From contig JARGPI010000046.1 of assembly GCA_029213005.1 (NCBI GenBank), positions 1 through 41,704 on the forward strand: a stretch of 41,704 nt of DNA. Reading direction: 5' to 3'. The notes beneath the pieces were generated by a model. The model ran no database searches and was not told where the DNA came from. It saw only the letters and a list, made by a program, of their open reading frames with translations. This DNA comes from Verrucomicrobiales bacterium. Its GTDB lineage: Bacteria > Verrucomicrobiota > Verrucomicrobiia > Verrucomicrobiales > DEV007. The position numbers were made by a program, and so were the translations under genes. Shown in pieces: positions 33,009-41,704 of the stretch (position 1 is its first letter; each line of letters starts with the position of its first letter).

Positions 33009-36000
33009 TTACTTTGATTTCAAATAGGCTATAAGGTCGGCCATTTCTTCTATCGTGATTGCTGCCTCAAGGCCTTCGGGCATTAGTGAGGTGTTGGCGC
33101 TGACGAGTGATTTGATATCGGTCCGGAGGAGATGGTGAACCTTGCCGTCGAGTTGCTTGAGCGTTATCCCGGAGGCGGTTTCTCCGGCAATGAGTCCGAA
33201 CAGTTGCTCTCCGTTGTTCAATTCACAATTGTAGGCGTGATAGCCGGGCTGAATGTCGAGATTGGGATCGAGAATATTAGCGAGTAACTTTTCTACCGGG
33301 TGATCGACCACGGTAGCCAAGTCCGGACCGAGGTCGCTGAAGCCTGCTTTTCCGCGCTTGTGGCAGGCGAGGCATGCCTTTTGAAAAACGACCAGACCTT
33401 TAGCTGAGTCACCTTGTTGCTTCAGGGCGGGGGTGTAGGTGGCGACGACTTCGGCGCGAAGATTTCCTGATTTACTTTCCAATAGTGATGTAGCTCGAAC
33501 TCGCGTCGTTTTGTTAGGATGTTTGGCGAGGCGGGATTTCACGGTAGGCGAAACTTCGGTGGGGCGAATATCACCATTTTCCACTGCGAGCAGGAAGTGA
33601 TTGGTCCAATCCTGCTTCGACAAGAGAAGCTCCGTAACCTGATCCCGAAACGATGGCGAAAGACTGCGCCAGCGATTGAGTAGCTCTTTGGAAACGCGAT
33701 TGCCTCCACTGCTGCGAAGCGCCGCGAGAACTTGAGCAAAATCGTCGGGCGCGGTGGCTGCTGAGATTTTGGAACTGAGAAAATCGAGACCGTTTTTTTG
33801 ATCTGCTGGATTTCGCGACAGCAAAGATGCTGCGTTGATCCGCTCGCTGAAGTCAGCGGATTCGCTGTTGAGAACCTGCCGTGCGTTTCCGAGAATGGCG
33901 GCGAAAGCGTTCTTCAATTCCGGGCCTTTTTCCAGGACGGTGAGTGGCAGGCCACGGGCCTTGAGGAGGTCAAGCAGTGCCAGTGTGTTTGGGACGGTGC
34001 TGAGTAAAGGTTTGGCGAGATTTTGAAAATCTTCCGGTCTGTCGAGGCTGAGGGCCATTTCGGCGAGCTTTCTCCGATAGGCAATCGGCGCATCATTAGG
34101 GCAGGTGGAGACGAGACCGGCGAAGTGGGGGAGAATGGAACTGGATGCGGCGGCGACGGTAAAAGCATCGTCGGATCGCAGATATTTTGCCAGAGCTTCC
34201 GCCGCTTGTTTTGAGGGCGGCATTTCTCCGAGGGTGAATGCGCACTGCAACCGGACCGCGGCATCGGGATCTGCCGCGAGATTGAGAACGGCTTTCACGA
34301 TGGCGGGCGAGGGCTTGGTTTCGGCCAGTCGGAGCGCATTGCTGCGGACCCCGGGATGTTCGTCGGTTAGACCCATGAGGATTTCTGATTCTTCGAGTGC
34401 CCCGAGGCCGTTCAGTGTGGCGAGAGCCTGAACACGGGTTCTGGGATCGGGATTTATGGACACCTGTTCTTTGATGCGGGGGATCAGGGCTTTGTTGTTT
34501 TGCCAGAGAATGAGTTGCTGAGCTTTGTCGCGGACCCAGCCGTTGGGGGATGAGAGGGACTCCACAAGATCATGATTCGCCAAATCCGGAACGGGCTCGA
34601 CCGCATCCCGGCTGCGCCTCACGCGATAGATTCGTCCGCGATCGTCACCCTCGCGGTAGTGCGGTAAAAGCGCCGCTTTTCCTTCTTCCGGCAGCCAATG
34701 AGGGTGCTCGATCATGTAGCGATACATGTCAGCAACCCAGAGGGCTCCATCTGGTCCCGTTCGAGTCATCACGGGGCGGAACCAACGATCGGTTCCGGCG
34801 AGGAAATCGGGTTCTCCTTCTGCCCCGGTCCGTTTCCCTTCGAAAGAGGGACCTTTTCGAGTGACCGAAATATGTTGGACGAGGTTGTGGAAGGGTTCGC
34901 AGGTAAATGCCTCGAGATTATTCCATCCGGTTCCCGTTCCTGGACTTGTCGGAAAGAGCTTTTCGTCCCGGTAGATCATGCCGGAGCAGGCTGAGGTGAA
35001 ATGCCCCGATTGATCGAATCCATGAAAGCGTTTCTGGGGAGGCTTTGCGGGAAAAACCGGCGGACTCACTTTACCCGGAAGAAGGACGCGTCCCTCGGGA
35101 GATGCGTAGTGAGGATTGCGACTGAGATAGTGATCCGGCAGAACATAGTGCCAAAGCGGTCGGGAATTTTGGGTGCCGAACCAATTGCCCCAATCGTCGC
35201 GATTGCGGCCGAACTGAGTGGGGCCGCTCTGGGCTTCAACTTCGCCGGTATCTGGACGAAAACGAAAGTCCCGACTACCGATTTTGACCTCCGTTCCTGC
35301 ACGGGAGGAATGGATCCTGGTATTGACGCCGTGCTTTCCGTGATGCCCTCCGGCGGCGACGTAGACCCAGTTGTCGAGTCCCCAGCGCAGGCCGTTGGCC
35401 CGAAGTTGCTGATTCCCTTCGGTGAGTCCGGTGAGCAGAACCTCGCGCTGATCGGCAGTGCCGTCCCCGGTGGTGTCGCGGAGAAAAATCACATCCGGAG
35501 CGGCGGTAACGATCACTCCGTCGCGCCAGGTGATGATCCCGTTTGGAAAGTTCAGACCGTCTGCAAAAAGGGCGGAGTGCTCGTAGCTGCCATCCTTGTC
35601 CCGGTCTTCGAGCACCCGGATCCGTCCGCCTGCGGCACCGTTGTCGCCAAGTCCCAGAGGGTAATCGGCCATTTCCACGACCCAGAGTCGACCGCGGGTA
35701 TCCCAATCAAATGCGACAGGATCCAGCAATTGAGGTTCGGAGGCTATCAGATCGATCGAGAACCCTTCGGGGACCCGGAGCGTTTGAATGGCAGCGGCAG
35801 GTTCGAGCGGATCCGATTCGCGAGGCGCGGCAGGGGGCGTCGGGGCCGTGCGTTCAGCGGCGCCGAACTGCTCGGCGATTTGTTTTTCGCTAAGGGCGTT
35901 ACTGAAGATGGAAACCTCATCAATTTTGCCCTCGAAGTTTGCAAAGTTGTCGCAACGACCGCCGATGAAGAGGTCCGTAACTTGGTCAGGAAGGGTCCAG

Positions 36001-38030
36001 GCTGTTTTTGCCTCGATCTCCGGTTTGCCATTGAGATAAACGCGAACGGAGTCTTTGTTCCTCACCAAAGCGACGTGATGCCAGTCTCGAAACGCCAACT
36101 CTGTTTTGCCGTTCACGACTTCGCCGATCCCGTTCCCCGTGTAGAAAAAGAGTCGGCCGGGTTTGGTATCCTTAACAGTGCCGCCGATTCCGAGGTGCTC
36201 GCCGATCGCTGTTTTATCGCCATTTTTTCCGCGTGAGAAAAGGTAGGCGGTAACCGGTCTGACATGGGTCGGAAAGCTGTTCCAGAACCAGAACGAGACA
36301 CTGTATTCCCGGTCGTTATCCGGGAAATCAGAAGCAATGCGTCCTCCGGCAAAATGGGCTGCTCGATTGGCTTCGGGGCCGGAGAACGGGGAGGGGACTT
36401 CCGGTGGAGTCGAAATGGCGCCGCCTTTTTTCTGAACTCCCGGAAGATGCAGCGCGACGCCGTTTTCGAATCGAGCTGACGCGGCCGGTTTCCCAACCGC
36501 GTCCCGGACGTCCGGGCCCTGAATGTCATCAAGCCGCCAGTAGGCGAAAGGTTTGTCGGCTAGAACGGCCTTCGCATACGGACCGTGGGAATCAGCTAAA
36601 GCACGGGCGGGTTGGCCGGTGACCTCTTCGAAAAGTTCGAGTAGGTGCGCTACGAATTTAGGCTCCGCTTCGACTTCGAGTCCCGCAGTGCGGGCAGGCC
36701 AGGTGGTATAACCGCCAAGCGCATGCTGTTCGGGTGGCGGGATGTAGCCTTCAGCTCCGTTGGCCAGCTCAATGTTGAAGGTGGCGTCGAATGGGCTCTG
36801 CGCCTTCAGTTTGAGGCCGGTGATACCGTAAACTTCGTTGGGCAGGGCAGCGATGGCGAGATCGCCGATGCGAATTGCCTGGAGAACGACCTCAGTCTCA
36901 GCATTATTTGCGATCCATTCCGCCTGTTGGGCGTAGACTTCCGGTCTATCTTTTGGAGGGCGTTCTGCTTCAGGTCTCGTTTCGCGTGCCTGGTTGATTG
37001 GCGCAGCCCACGCCAGGCGTTCGGGGGATGGGGTGCGTCTCTTCAAGAGAATGCGCCGCTCCGCCATGTTTAGTGAGATATCGTCACGGTATTTGATTCC
37101 GGAAATTGCTTTTGTGGCGAGTGAGGAAAGTTGCTCCGCGTATTGGTTCCGGTTCAAATCGGTTCGTTTGGGACGGCTATAGTCCATCCAGTGTAAATCA
37201 CCGCTGGTGCCCTGTGATACGATAGCGACCGCTCCGTCACCGAGTTTGGTCTCGATATTTTTTGCCATCTCGCCAAAGTAATCAGCGGAGAAACCGCCGC
37301 CGGCTCCATAGTAGTGCATCGAAAAATTGGTAAACGCGGCGATGGGCTTTTCAGTGTCAGCGGAGACGACGCTGAAAATCGATAACTCCGGGTCGATGGG
37401 GCCGGCAGGGCCTGTGGTATTCGGGTTTTCGTAGCCCGGATGCATCATCGCGCGGACCGTGCGGTTGCCAAAAGGATCAGTCCCGGTTTTGTCGCTGCGA
37501 TTGATCCAGCGGCGGCAGTTCGTAAACTCCGAGGCGTCGACCGCGGTCCAGCCGGCGCGAGCGGGCTTTCGTTTTTCCCAGGCGTTGGTGATACCTTGCG
37601 CGACTTTGGGAATCAGAAACTCGGTGTAGGCTTCGTCTTTGCTGGTGCCGAGACACATTGCCATCGTGCTGGGCGCGGAGTGGGTGTGTGTCGCAGAAAT
37701 CAGAAATTGATCGCGCGGAATCCCGGTTTGCTCAGTGACCAGTGTTTTTATTGCGTCGCAGACGTCAGTCGGCAGCATGCAGGAATCAACCACGCAGAGT
37801 ACGATCGATTTTTTGCCATCATCGAGCACCAGGGAACGGGCATAGAGGGGATCGGAATTGCGACTCCAGACGGCCTGTAAAAAACCTCCATTTCGAATCG
37901 CGGGGAGTTTTACGGGTGATACATCGACGGTACTCGCCCCGGCGAGGAATGTGGGCGCGGAAGCACGCAGGAACAGACCGGAGAGCGTAACCGCTGCGAG
38001 AGCGAAGACTATAGGTTTGGTGGCGTTCAT
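33009..38030 (-). CDS. Giant secreted fusion: ceramidase-like, LamG, PVC heme protein, HEAT, cytochrome c
   Basis: 1673 aa with a signal peptide (to about residue 25). Domain order: ceramidase-like domain about 27-475, with the zinc-motif HTHSAP at 115-120 and NFSMHYYG downstream; a LamG/concanavalin-like domain about 478-720 (WRLDD opening); a membrane-bound-dehydrogenase/PVC heme-binding beta-propeller about 745-1180 (VPEGFSIDLIASEP, then LWVVEMADYP); HEAT-like repeats about 1180-1420; and a C-terminal cytochrome c with CLACH at 1553-1557 and a possible distal Met in SLMPEG. It probably binds and oxidises or hydrolyses an organic substrate at the cell surface. Start 14 bp after the Dabb stop, so co-transcribed with it. 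Confidence 0.9.
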   Translation of the reverse strand: MNATKPIVFALAAVTLSGLFLRASAPTFLAGASTVDVSPVKLPAIRNGGFLQAVWSRNSDPLYARSLVLDDGKKSIVLCVVDSCMLPTDVCDAIKTLVTEQTGIPRDQFLISATHTHSAPSTMAMCLGTSKDEAYTEFLIPKVAQGITNAWEKRKPARAGWTAVDASEFTNCRRWINRSDKTGTDPFGNRTVRAMMHPGYENPNTTGPAGPIDPELSIFSVVSADTEKPIAAFTNFSMHYYGAGGGFSADYFGEMAKNIETKLGDGAVAIVSQGTSGDLHWMDYSRPKRTDLNRNQYAEQLSSLATKAISGIKYRDDISLNMAERRILLKRRTPSPERLAWAAPINQARETRPEAERPPKDRPEVYAQQAEWIANNAETEVVLQAIRIGDLAIAALPNEVYGITGLKLKAQSPFDATFNIELANGAEGYIPPPEQHALGGYTTWPARTAGLEVEAEPKFVAHLLELFEEVTGQPARALADSHGPYAKAVLADKPFAYWRLDDIQGPDVRDAVGKPAASARFENGVALHLPGVQKKGGAISTPPEVPSPFSGPEANRAAHFAGGRIASDFPDNDREYSVSFWFWNSFPTHVRPVTAYLFSRGKNGDKTAIGEHLGIGGTVKDTKPGRLFFYTGNGIGEVVNGKTELAFRDWHHVALVRNKDSVRVYLNGKPEIEAKTAWTLPDQVTDLFIGGRCDNFANFEGKIDEVSIFSNALSEKQIAEQFGAAERTAPTPPAAPRESDPLEPAAAIQTLRVPEGFSIDLIASEPQLLDPVAFDWDTRGRLWVVEMADYPLGLGDNGAAGGRIRVLEDRDKDGSYEHSALFADGLNFPNGIITWRDGVIVTAAPDVIFLRDTTGDGTADQREVLLTGLTEGNQQLRANGLRWGLDNWVYVAAGGHHGKHGVNTRIHSSRAGTEVKIGSRDFRFRPDTGEVEAQSGPTQFGRNRDDWGNWFGTQNSRPLWHYVLPDHYLSRNPHYASPEGRVLLPGKVSPPVFPAKPPQKRFHGFDQSGHFTSACSGMIYRDEKLFPTSPGTGTGWNNLEAFTCEPFHNLVQHISVTRKGPSFEGKRTGAEGEPDFLAGTDRWFRPVMTRTGPDGALWVADMYRYMIEHPHWLPEEGKAALLPHYREGDDRGRIYRVRRSRDAVEPVPDLANHDLVESLSSPNGWVRDKAQQLILWQNNKALIPRIKEQVSINPDPRTRVQALATLNGLGALEESEILMGLTDEHPGVRSNALRLAETKPSPAIVKAVLNLAADPDAAVRLQCAFTLGEMPPSKQAAEALAKYLRSDDAFTVAAASSSILPHFAGLVSTCPNDAPIAYRRKLAEMALSLDRPEDFQNLAKPLLSTVPNTLALLDLLKARGLPLTVLEKGPELKNAFAAILGNARQVLNSESADFSERINAASLLSRNPADQKNGLDFLSSKISAATAPDDFAQVLAALRSSGGNRVSKELLNRWRSLSPSFRDQVTELLLSKQDWTNHFLLAVENGDIRPTEVSPTVKSRLAKHPNKTTRVRATSLLESKSGNLRAEVVATYTPALKQQGDSAKGLVVFQKACLACHKRGKAGFSDLGPDLATVVDHPVEKLLANILDPNLDIQPGYHAYNCELNNGEQLFGLIAGETASGITLKQLDGKVHHLLRTDIKSLVSANTSLMPEGLEAAITIEEMADLIAYLKSK

Positions 38031-38043
38031 TTACTAAACAAAA

Positions 38044-38334
38044 TCAAAAATCGACAAAATCAGCTTCCTGAAAATCACTGACTTCTTTGAGCCAGCGGTC
38101 CTTTACAAAGGCCTGGTGTCGCGGGTGAGCATCGTAACTGGAATAATCAGCCTGAGTCGCAAATTTTATGGTGATCCGGAAGGGATGGGGATGCTTCTCG
38201 CTGACCTGACGTTGGATTTTTAAATCCTGCACTCCCGGGATGGTTTTTAATGTGTCGGCTGAGCTCAGAAATTCAGCTTCCTCCGGTGAACCGGAGGGGT
38301 GAATGAGTTGGAAGGTAACGGTGTGTTCGATCAT
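38044..38334 (-). CDS. Dabb-family (stress-responsive alpha-beta barrel) protein
   Basis: 96 aa from the ATG at 38334; a TTG ten codons upstream has no ribosome site. Opens MIEHTVTFQLIHPSGSPEE, the classic Dabb entry, and continues with IPGVQDLKIQRQV, PFRITIKFATQADYSSYDAHPRHQAFV. Members form dimers with a ferredoxin-like fold; the function is usually unknown. It sits between the two ceramidase-like genes, which suggests a role in the same pathway. The neighbouring genes are 14 and about 40 bp away. Confidence 0.9.
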   Translation of the reverse strand: MIEHTVTFQLIHPSGSPEEAEFLSSADTLKTIPGVQDLKIQRQVSEKHPHPFRITIKFATQADYSSYDAHPRHQAFVKDRWLKEVSDFQEADFVDF

Positions 38335-38374
38335 GTTGGGAGTCGGGAAAAGAGGTTCCGGCAAAAGAGTGTTT

Positions 38375-39811
38375 TTACTTTTCTGTTTTGGGCCAGAGGG
38401 AGCGGATTACCGATGTAGTTTCTTCGACCAGAAATTGTCCTCCTTCGGGACCGACAACACTGCTTTCGACAATAGCGCTGTAGCCACCGCCTCGAACCGC
38501 TTTCTCGGTAGGGAGATAGGTTCCGGGGCCGGTGAGTTGCACCACAAAGGTTTGCAGAGCCGGACTCTGCGTTTTCATGCGAAGCCCGTAATCCGTAAAA
38601 AGCTCGAACGGATTTGTCGCAATCGCGATATCGCCGAGGCGAATCACATGCAGTTCCATCGGATAGGGTTTCAATTCTCCCGCTTGGTGAAGTTCGTAGC
38701 GTTCCATGACCCTTTGATGCCAGAGCGCTTTCCAGAGAGTGTTCACGTCTCCCGATAGTTTATTGAACTGGGTTTGCGCGTGTTGGTACTCCTCTTCGGT
38801 AACGATTCGGTTAGGTAGCTCGATGTCTTTTACCTGGTGGGAAAAAGCCAGATCACTCTTCATTTCCTGAACCGCTCCTTGATAGGCATCATCCCATGCC
38901 TGAACGATGCGGCGGGCCAATTCATCGAGGCGACTGAGCCCCCGCAGCTTTCTCATTCTTTCCTCAGCCGCTTTTCGATACATCAAATGAGGCGACTGAT
39001 CTCCGGAGGCACCGGCCCAGGTCAAGATAACCAAATCCTCACCGTATTTCTCTTTCAGTTTCTCCCTGACCGGGTGCCAAAAATCCGCACTTACTTTGTG
39101 GATGCCTTCCACCTCCTGCGACGGACACGCAATATTGATCGCTGTGGCGATGAGCTTCTTTTCACGATTCCAGAAGAATAAAACTTCCACGCCATGATCC
39201 TCGTAGCCTTCGATTTCCCGGAAATCCTTTCGTTTGGTCGAGCCATACATTTGGGCGACGCCATTTGCATAAACGGTTCTCCGGTTATGAGCGACCACCG
39301 CGTGTCCCAATCCCCAGCCGACTGCTCCGGGCTCCCGGGTGTTCCATGATTCCACTACGATGTCGGTGATGCAATCCGCGAGGAATTTGCGATAGTCTTC
39401 GGGCTGAGTGACTCCCTCGGGAATCTTGTATTTCCCCGGAACCATCACTGGTGCGGTATGGGAATGGGTCGCGTTGACAAAAATCTTTCTGGTATCGAAT
39501 TCCGGAAGCCGATCGCTGACCCGGTCGCGAACCATCTCGAGGATTCCCTGTCGAATTGCCACAAGATCGCAGGAAACCATAATGGCCTGCTCCAGCGATT
39601 GGTCACCGTCCCGCGATTCGATCGCCACCGCCGACGCAATGACCTCGCTTTCGACCTCTTTCGCGATGCGAGTCCGCATCTGGCCGGACAACGCCACCGG
39701 GAGTTCCGGGGTAATACTCACACTGGCTTTTCCGATAAATAAATCCTCCGAGAATGAGCACAGCGGGAGCAACCCAAGAAACAGAACCAAAGCACGTTGC
39801 AGATTTTTCAT
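38375..39811 (-). CDS. Secreted neutral/alkaline ceramidase-like hydrolase
   Basis: 478 aa with a signal peptide (LVLFLGLLPLCSF). The ceramidase-type motif NATHSHTAP is present with H116 and H118, as are an SADFWHP segment and the late LGDIAIATNPFELFTDYGL. The block expected to provide another zinc ligand (commonly ACH) reads NIACPSQ at 226-232, so that ligand is replaced or supplied by another residue such as H238. It is the first of a three-gene operon with the Dabb gene and the giant fusion, which has a homologous N-terminal domain. Substrate unknown; N-acyl or glycan-linked targets are possible. Confidence 0.85.
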   Translation of the reverse strand: MKNLQRALVLFLGLLPLCSFSEDLFIGKASVSITPELPVALSGQMRTRIAKEVESEVIASAVAIESRDGDQSLEQAIMVSCDLVAIRQGILEMVRDRVSDRLPEFDTRKIFVNATHSHTAPVMVPGKYKIPEGVTQPEDYRKFLADCITDIVVESWNTREPGAVGWGLGHAVVAHNRRTVYANGVAQMYGSTKRKDFREIEGYEDHGVEVLFFWNREKKLIATAINIACPSQEVEGIHKVSADFWHPVREKLKEKYGEDLVILTWAGASGDQSPHLMYRKAAEERMRKLRGLSRLDELARRIVQAWDDAYQGAVQEMKSDLAFSHQVKDIELPNRIVTEEEYQHAQTQFNKLSGDVNTLWKALWHQRVMERYELHQAGELKPYPMELHVIRLGDIAIATNPFELFTDYGLRMKTQSPALQTFVVQLTGPGTYLPTEKAVRGGGYSAIVESSVVGPEGGQFLVEETTSVIRSLWPKTEK

Positions 39812-40037
39812 CCATTCAAGTAACTGTGATTTCCAAGCCCGTTCCGGTTAATGTTCTGGCGTGATACCGGAAATGATTGAAGTTTTACCGGCCGCAGGGA
39901 GAAGGGCATCATCCAGAGTTCCAGACTTGCTTTGAAGCGCTTTTTCTCAAAGATCTGATCAGTTGGCCCTGAAAGGTACCGCATTTTTAAGAAATCCTTC
40001 GATTCAGGCTCATTTCCCGGAGTAGAATAACTTCCCA

Positions 40038-41582
40038 ATGATTTCGTATACTTTCAAAATTGCGGAGAGCGAGGCAGAGTTCGATCAAATCTTCGAATTA
40101 AACTACCGAACTTTCGTCGATGAAATCCCGCAGCATGAAAAAAATGAATGCGGGAAATTAGTCGATAAATTTCATGACGAAAACACCTACCTCGTCTGTT
40201 TGAAAGATGGAACTCTTTACGGGATGATGGCACTCAGAGATATTCGCCCTTTCTCTCTCGATGCCAAGATCCCGAACCTCGATCAATACTTGCCGACCGG
40301 TCGTAAACCTTTGGAAATCCGTCTTCTCTCCGTCGTTCCGGAGGCAAGAACGGGGCAGGTTTTGAAAGGCTTGCTTGCCCTGCTCGTTAATTATAACCAA
40401 ATTAAAAACTGGGACCTGGGGGTGATATCAGCGACGACCCGGCAGTTGAAATTATATACTCATCTGGGTTTTGTTCCTTTTGCGTATCTTGTAGGAAGTG
40501 AGGCCGCTCCCTATCAGCCTATGTATATTGAACTGGAAGCTTTCAAAAAGAGCACCCAAAAGATACTACCCCGTGCAGAGCCCCGGAGTTACAACTTTCT
40601 TCCCGGTCCGGTCGCGATCTCTGCCGAAGTTGCGACGGCCTTCGGGATGCATCCGATCTCGCATCGGTGTCCGGAGTTCCGGGGGATTCTAAAATCGTGT
40701 GAAGAAAAGCTCTGTCGTCTTACCCAGGCCCGTCACGCGGTGATTTCTCTAGGCTCCGGAACGCTTGCCAATGAAATGGTTGCCGCTCAGATTAGCCGTC
40801 TCGGGAGAAAGGGCGTTAAATTGAGTAACGGTGAATTTGGTGACCGCTTAATCGGTCATGCTGAAAGATTTGGACTCGAGTTTGATCTGGTTGTGAAACC
40901 CTGGGGCGAAATTTTTAACCCGGATCAAGATATCGCACCGGGCTATGATTGGCTCTGGATGGTTGCTTGTGAAACCTCCACCGGCATGAAAAACGATCTC
41001 GAGGAAATCGCTGAACGGTGCGACCATTTTAACATGAAACTTTGTATTGATGCGGTGAGTGCTCTTGGTGCTTACGATATTGACCTGGCAAATACCTATC
41101 TAGCCTCCGGGTCCAGTGGAAAATCTCTAGCCGCGTACCCCGGGCTGGCTGTGGTGCTTTATAATCACGAAGTGACTTCATGTGGAGAAATTCCGGTTAG
41201 TCTTGATATTGGTTACTACAGCGAAAAAGGTAAAATTCCGTTTACTCACTCCTCTAATCTCGTTGAGGCCTTTTCTAAAGCACTGGAAAAATTCGAAGCC
41301 CCAAAGGAAAGATATAGAAAGCTGGAAAGACAATCATCAAGGTTACGGAGTGAATTGGAGCAGTGCGGGGTTGAATTTCTGGTCGACAGTCAGAAATCGT
41401 CTCCGGCGGTGTTCACCATTGCGGTGGAACGCTCCTTAGACGTCGCCGCCGAATTGGAAAGTAAGGGAATCTTCGTGGCTTCTCAGAGCGATTACTTAAT
41501 AGAGAGAAACTGGATTCAGATCTGTCTGATGGGAGAAATCACTGAAGATGCGATCGGAGCTCTCGTCCGTTGTTTCGAATAA
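40038..41582 (+). CDS. GNAT acyltransferase fused to class V aminotransferase
   Basis: 514 aa. Residues about 1-170 are an autoinducer-synthase-like GNAT domain (LNYRTFVDEIPQHE, RLLSVVPEARTGQVLKGLLALL). Residues about 180-514 form a fold-type I PLP enzyme: PGPVAIS at 189-195, SHRCPEF at 208-214, GSGTLANE at 239-246, D338 in CIDAVSALGA and Schiff-base lysine K362 in SSGKSLAAYPGL. The aminotransferase part is closest in appearance to 2-aminoethylphosphonate/alanine-glyoxylate enzymes. A natural reading is that it makes an amino compound and N-acylates it. The gene is divergent from the ceramidase-like operon and unusually couples two activities in one chain. Confidence 0.85.
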   Translation: MISYTFKIAESEAEFDQIFELNYRTFVDEIPQHEKNECGKLVDKFHDENTYLVCLKDGTLYGMMALRDIRPFSLDAKIPNLDQYLPTGRKPLEIRLLSVVPEARTGQVLKGLLALLVNYNQIKNWDLGVISATTRQLKLYTHLGFVPFAYLVGSEAAPYQPMYIELEAFKKSTQKILPRAEPRSYNFLPGPVAISAEVATAFGMHPISHRCPEFRGILKSCEEKLCRLTQARHAVISLGSGTLANEMVAAQISRLGRKGVKLSNGEFGDRLIGHAERFGLEFDLVVKPWGEIFNPDQDIAPGYDWLWMVACETSTGMKNDLEEIAERCDHFNMKLCIDAVSALGAYDIDLANTYLASGSSGKSLAAYPGLAVVLYNHEVTSCGEIPVSLDIGYYSEKGKIPFTHSSNLVEAFSKALEKFEAPKERYRKLERQSSRLRSELEQCGVEFLVDSQKSSPAVFTIAVERSLDVAAELESKGIFVASQSDYLIERNWIQICLMGEITEDAIGALVRCFE

Positions 41583-41587
41583 TGACT

Positions 41588-41653
41588 GACTGTACCCTGT
41601 CAAACATTTCGCAGCGCCAAAGGCGCGATTCAAACTAGCCCGGGGCAGCGCCC
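41588..41653 (-). repeat. Half palindrome plus 53-bp repeat block (copy 2)
   Basis: GACTGTACCCTGT (41588-41600) leads into the inverse of the 53-bp block (41601-41653), matching 2385-2438 with one small indel. It lies just downstream of the GNAT-aminotransferase gene. Confidence 0.75.
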
Positions 41654-41704
41654 TGACCTTTATACACAATTTTTATAGTTGTCGAAATCGGGGAGCGGTC
41701 GAGC

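Noticed and set aside
2385..41653. Composite transposon bounded by the inverted 53-bp blocks
   Set aside because: The interval carries ordinary chromosomal genes such as lgt, rpoN and selB and no transposase, so a dispersed repeat is the simpler reading.

Overview
The window looks like a chromosomal segment of a free-living Verrucomicrobiota bacterium, probably class Verrucomicrobiae. The clues are a large secreted fusion of ceramidase-like, LamG, PVC-type heme-protein and cytochrome c domains, a Ser/Thr kinase with an N-terminal zinc ribbon paired with an ECF sigma factor, a formylglycine-generating enzyme with sulfatase remains, and palindromic intergenic repeats. This assignment is inference from gene content; there is no rRNA or tRNA to anchor it.

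Layout. 1-2.8 kb: an AT-rich small secreted protein faces away from an integron-type tyrosine recombinase, followed by 650 bp of repeats including a 231-bp imperfect inverted repeat. 2.8-9.2 kb (minus strand): lgt, an S9 peptidase, a PQQ-type beta-propeller protein and a DUF2779 nuclease-like protein. 9.2-12.9 kb (minus strand): a tight module of a membrane protein, an acidic helical protein, a soluble FtsH-like AAA+ zinc protease and a 93-aa partner. This is the best candidate for an unusual system in the window. 13.0-15.4 kb (plus strand): selB and a small DoxX-like membrane protein. 15.6-23.0 kb (minus strand): rpoN, a true formylglycine-generating enzyme with an anchored partner, a group III truncated hemoglobin, and a kinase to ECF sigma pair. 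23.4-24.75 kb is gene-poor. 24.75-30.9 kb: a sensory module of a CheB-CheR-PAS hybrid and a multi-PAS histidine kinase, with a NarL-type response regulator divergent from them. 30.9-32.8 kb is a scarred region with a truncated sulfatase lying between an intact small gene and a decayed copy of that gene's 3' end. 33.0-39.8 kb (minus strand): an apparent operon of a ceramidase-like hydrolase, a Dabb protein and the 1673-aa fusion protein. 40.0-41.6 kb (plus strand): a GNAT-aminotransferase fusion.

A palindrome, GACTGTACCCTGTACAGTC or close variants, recurs at about 2.46, 2.77, 9.2, 31.35 and 41.59 kb. Four of the five sites are fully intergenic; at 9.2 kb it runs into the 3' end of a gene and supplies its stop codon. 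At two sites, near the two ends of the window and inverted relative to each other, it is joined to a 53-bp conserved block. Most gene identities rest on visible motifs; no database search was possible.
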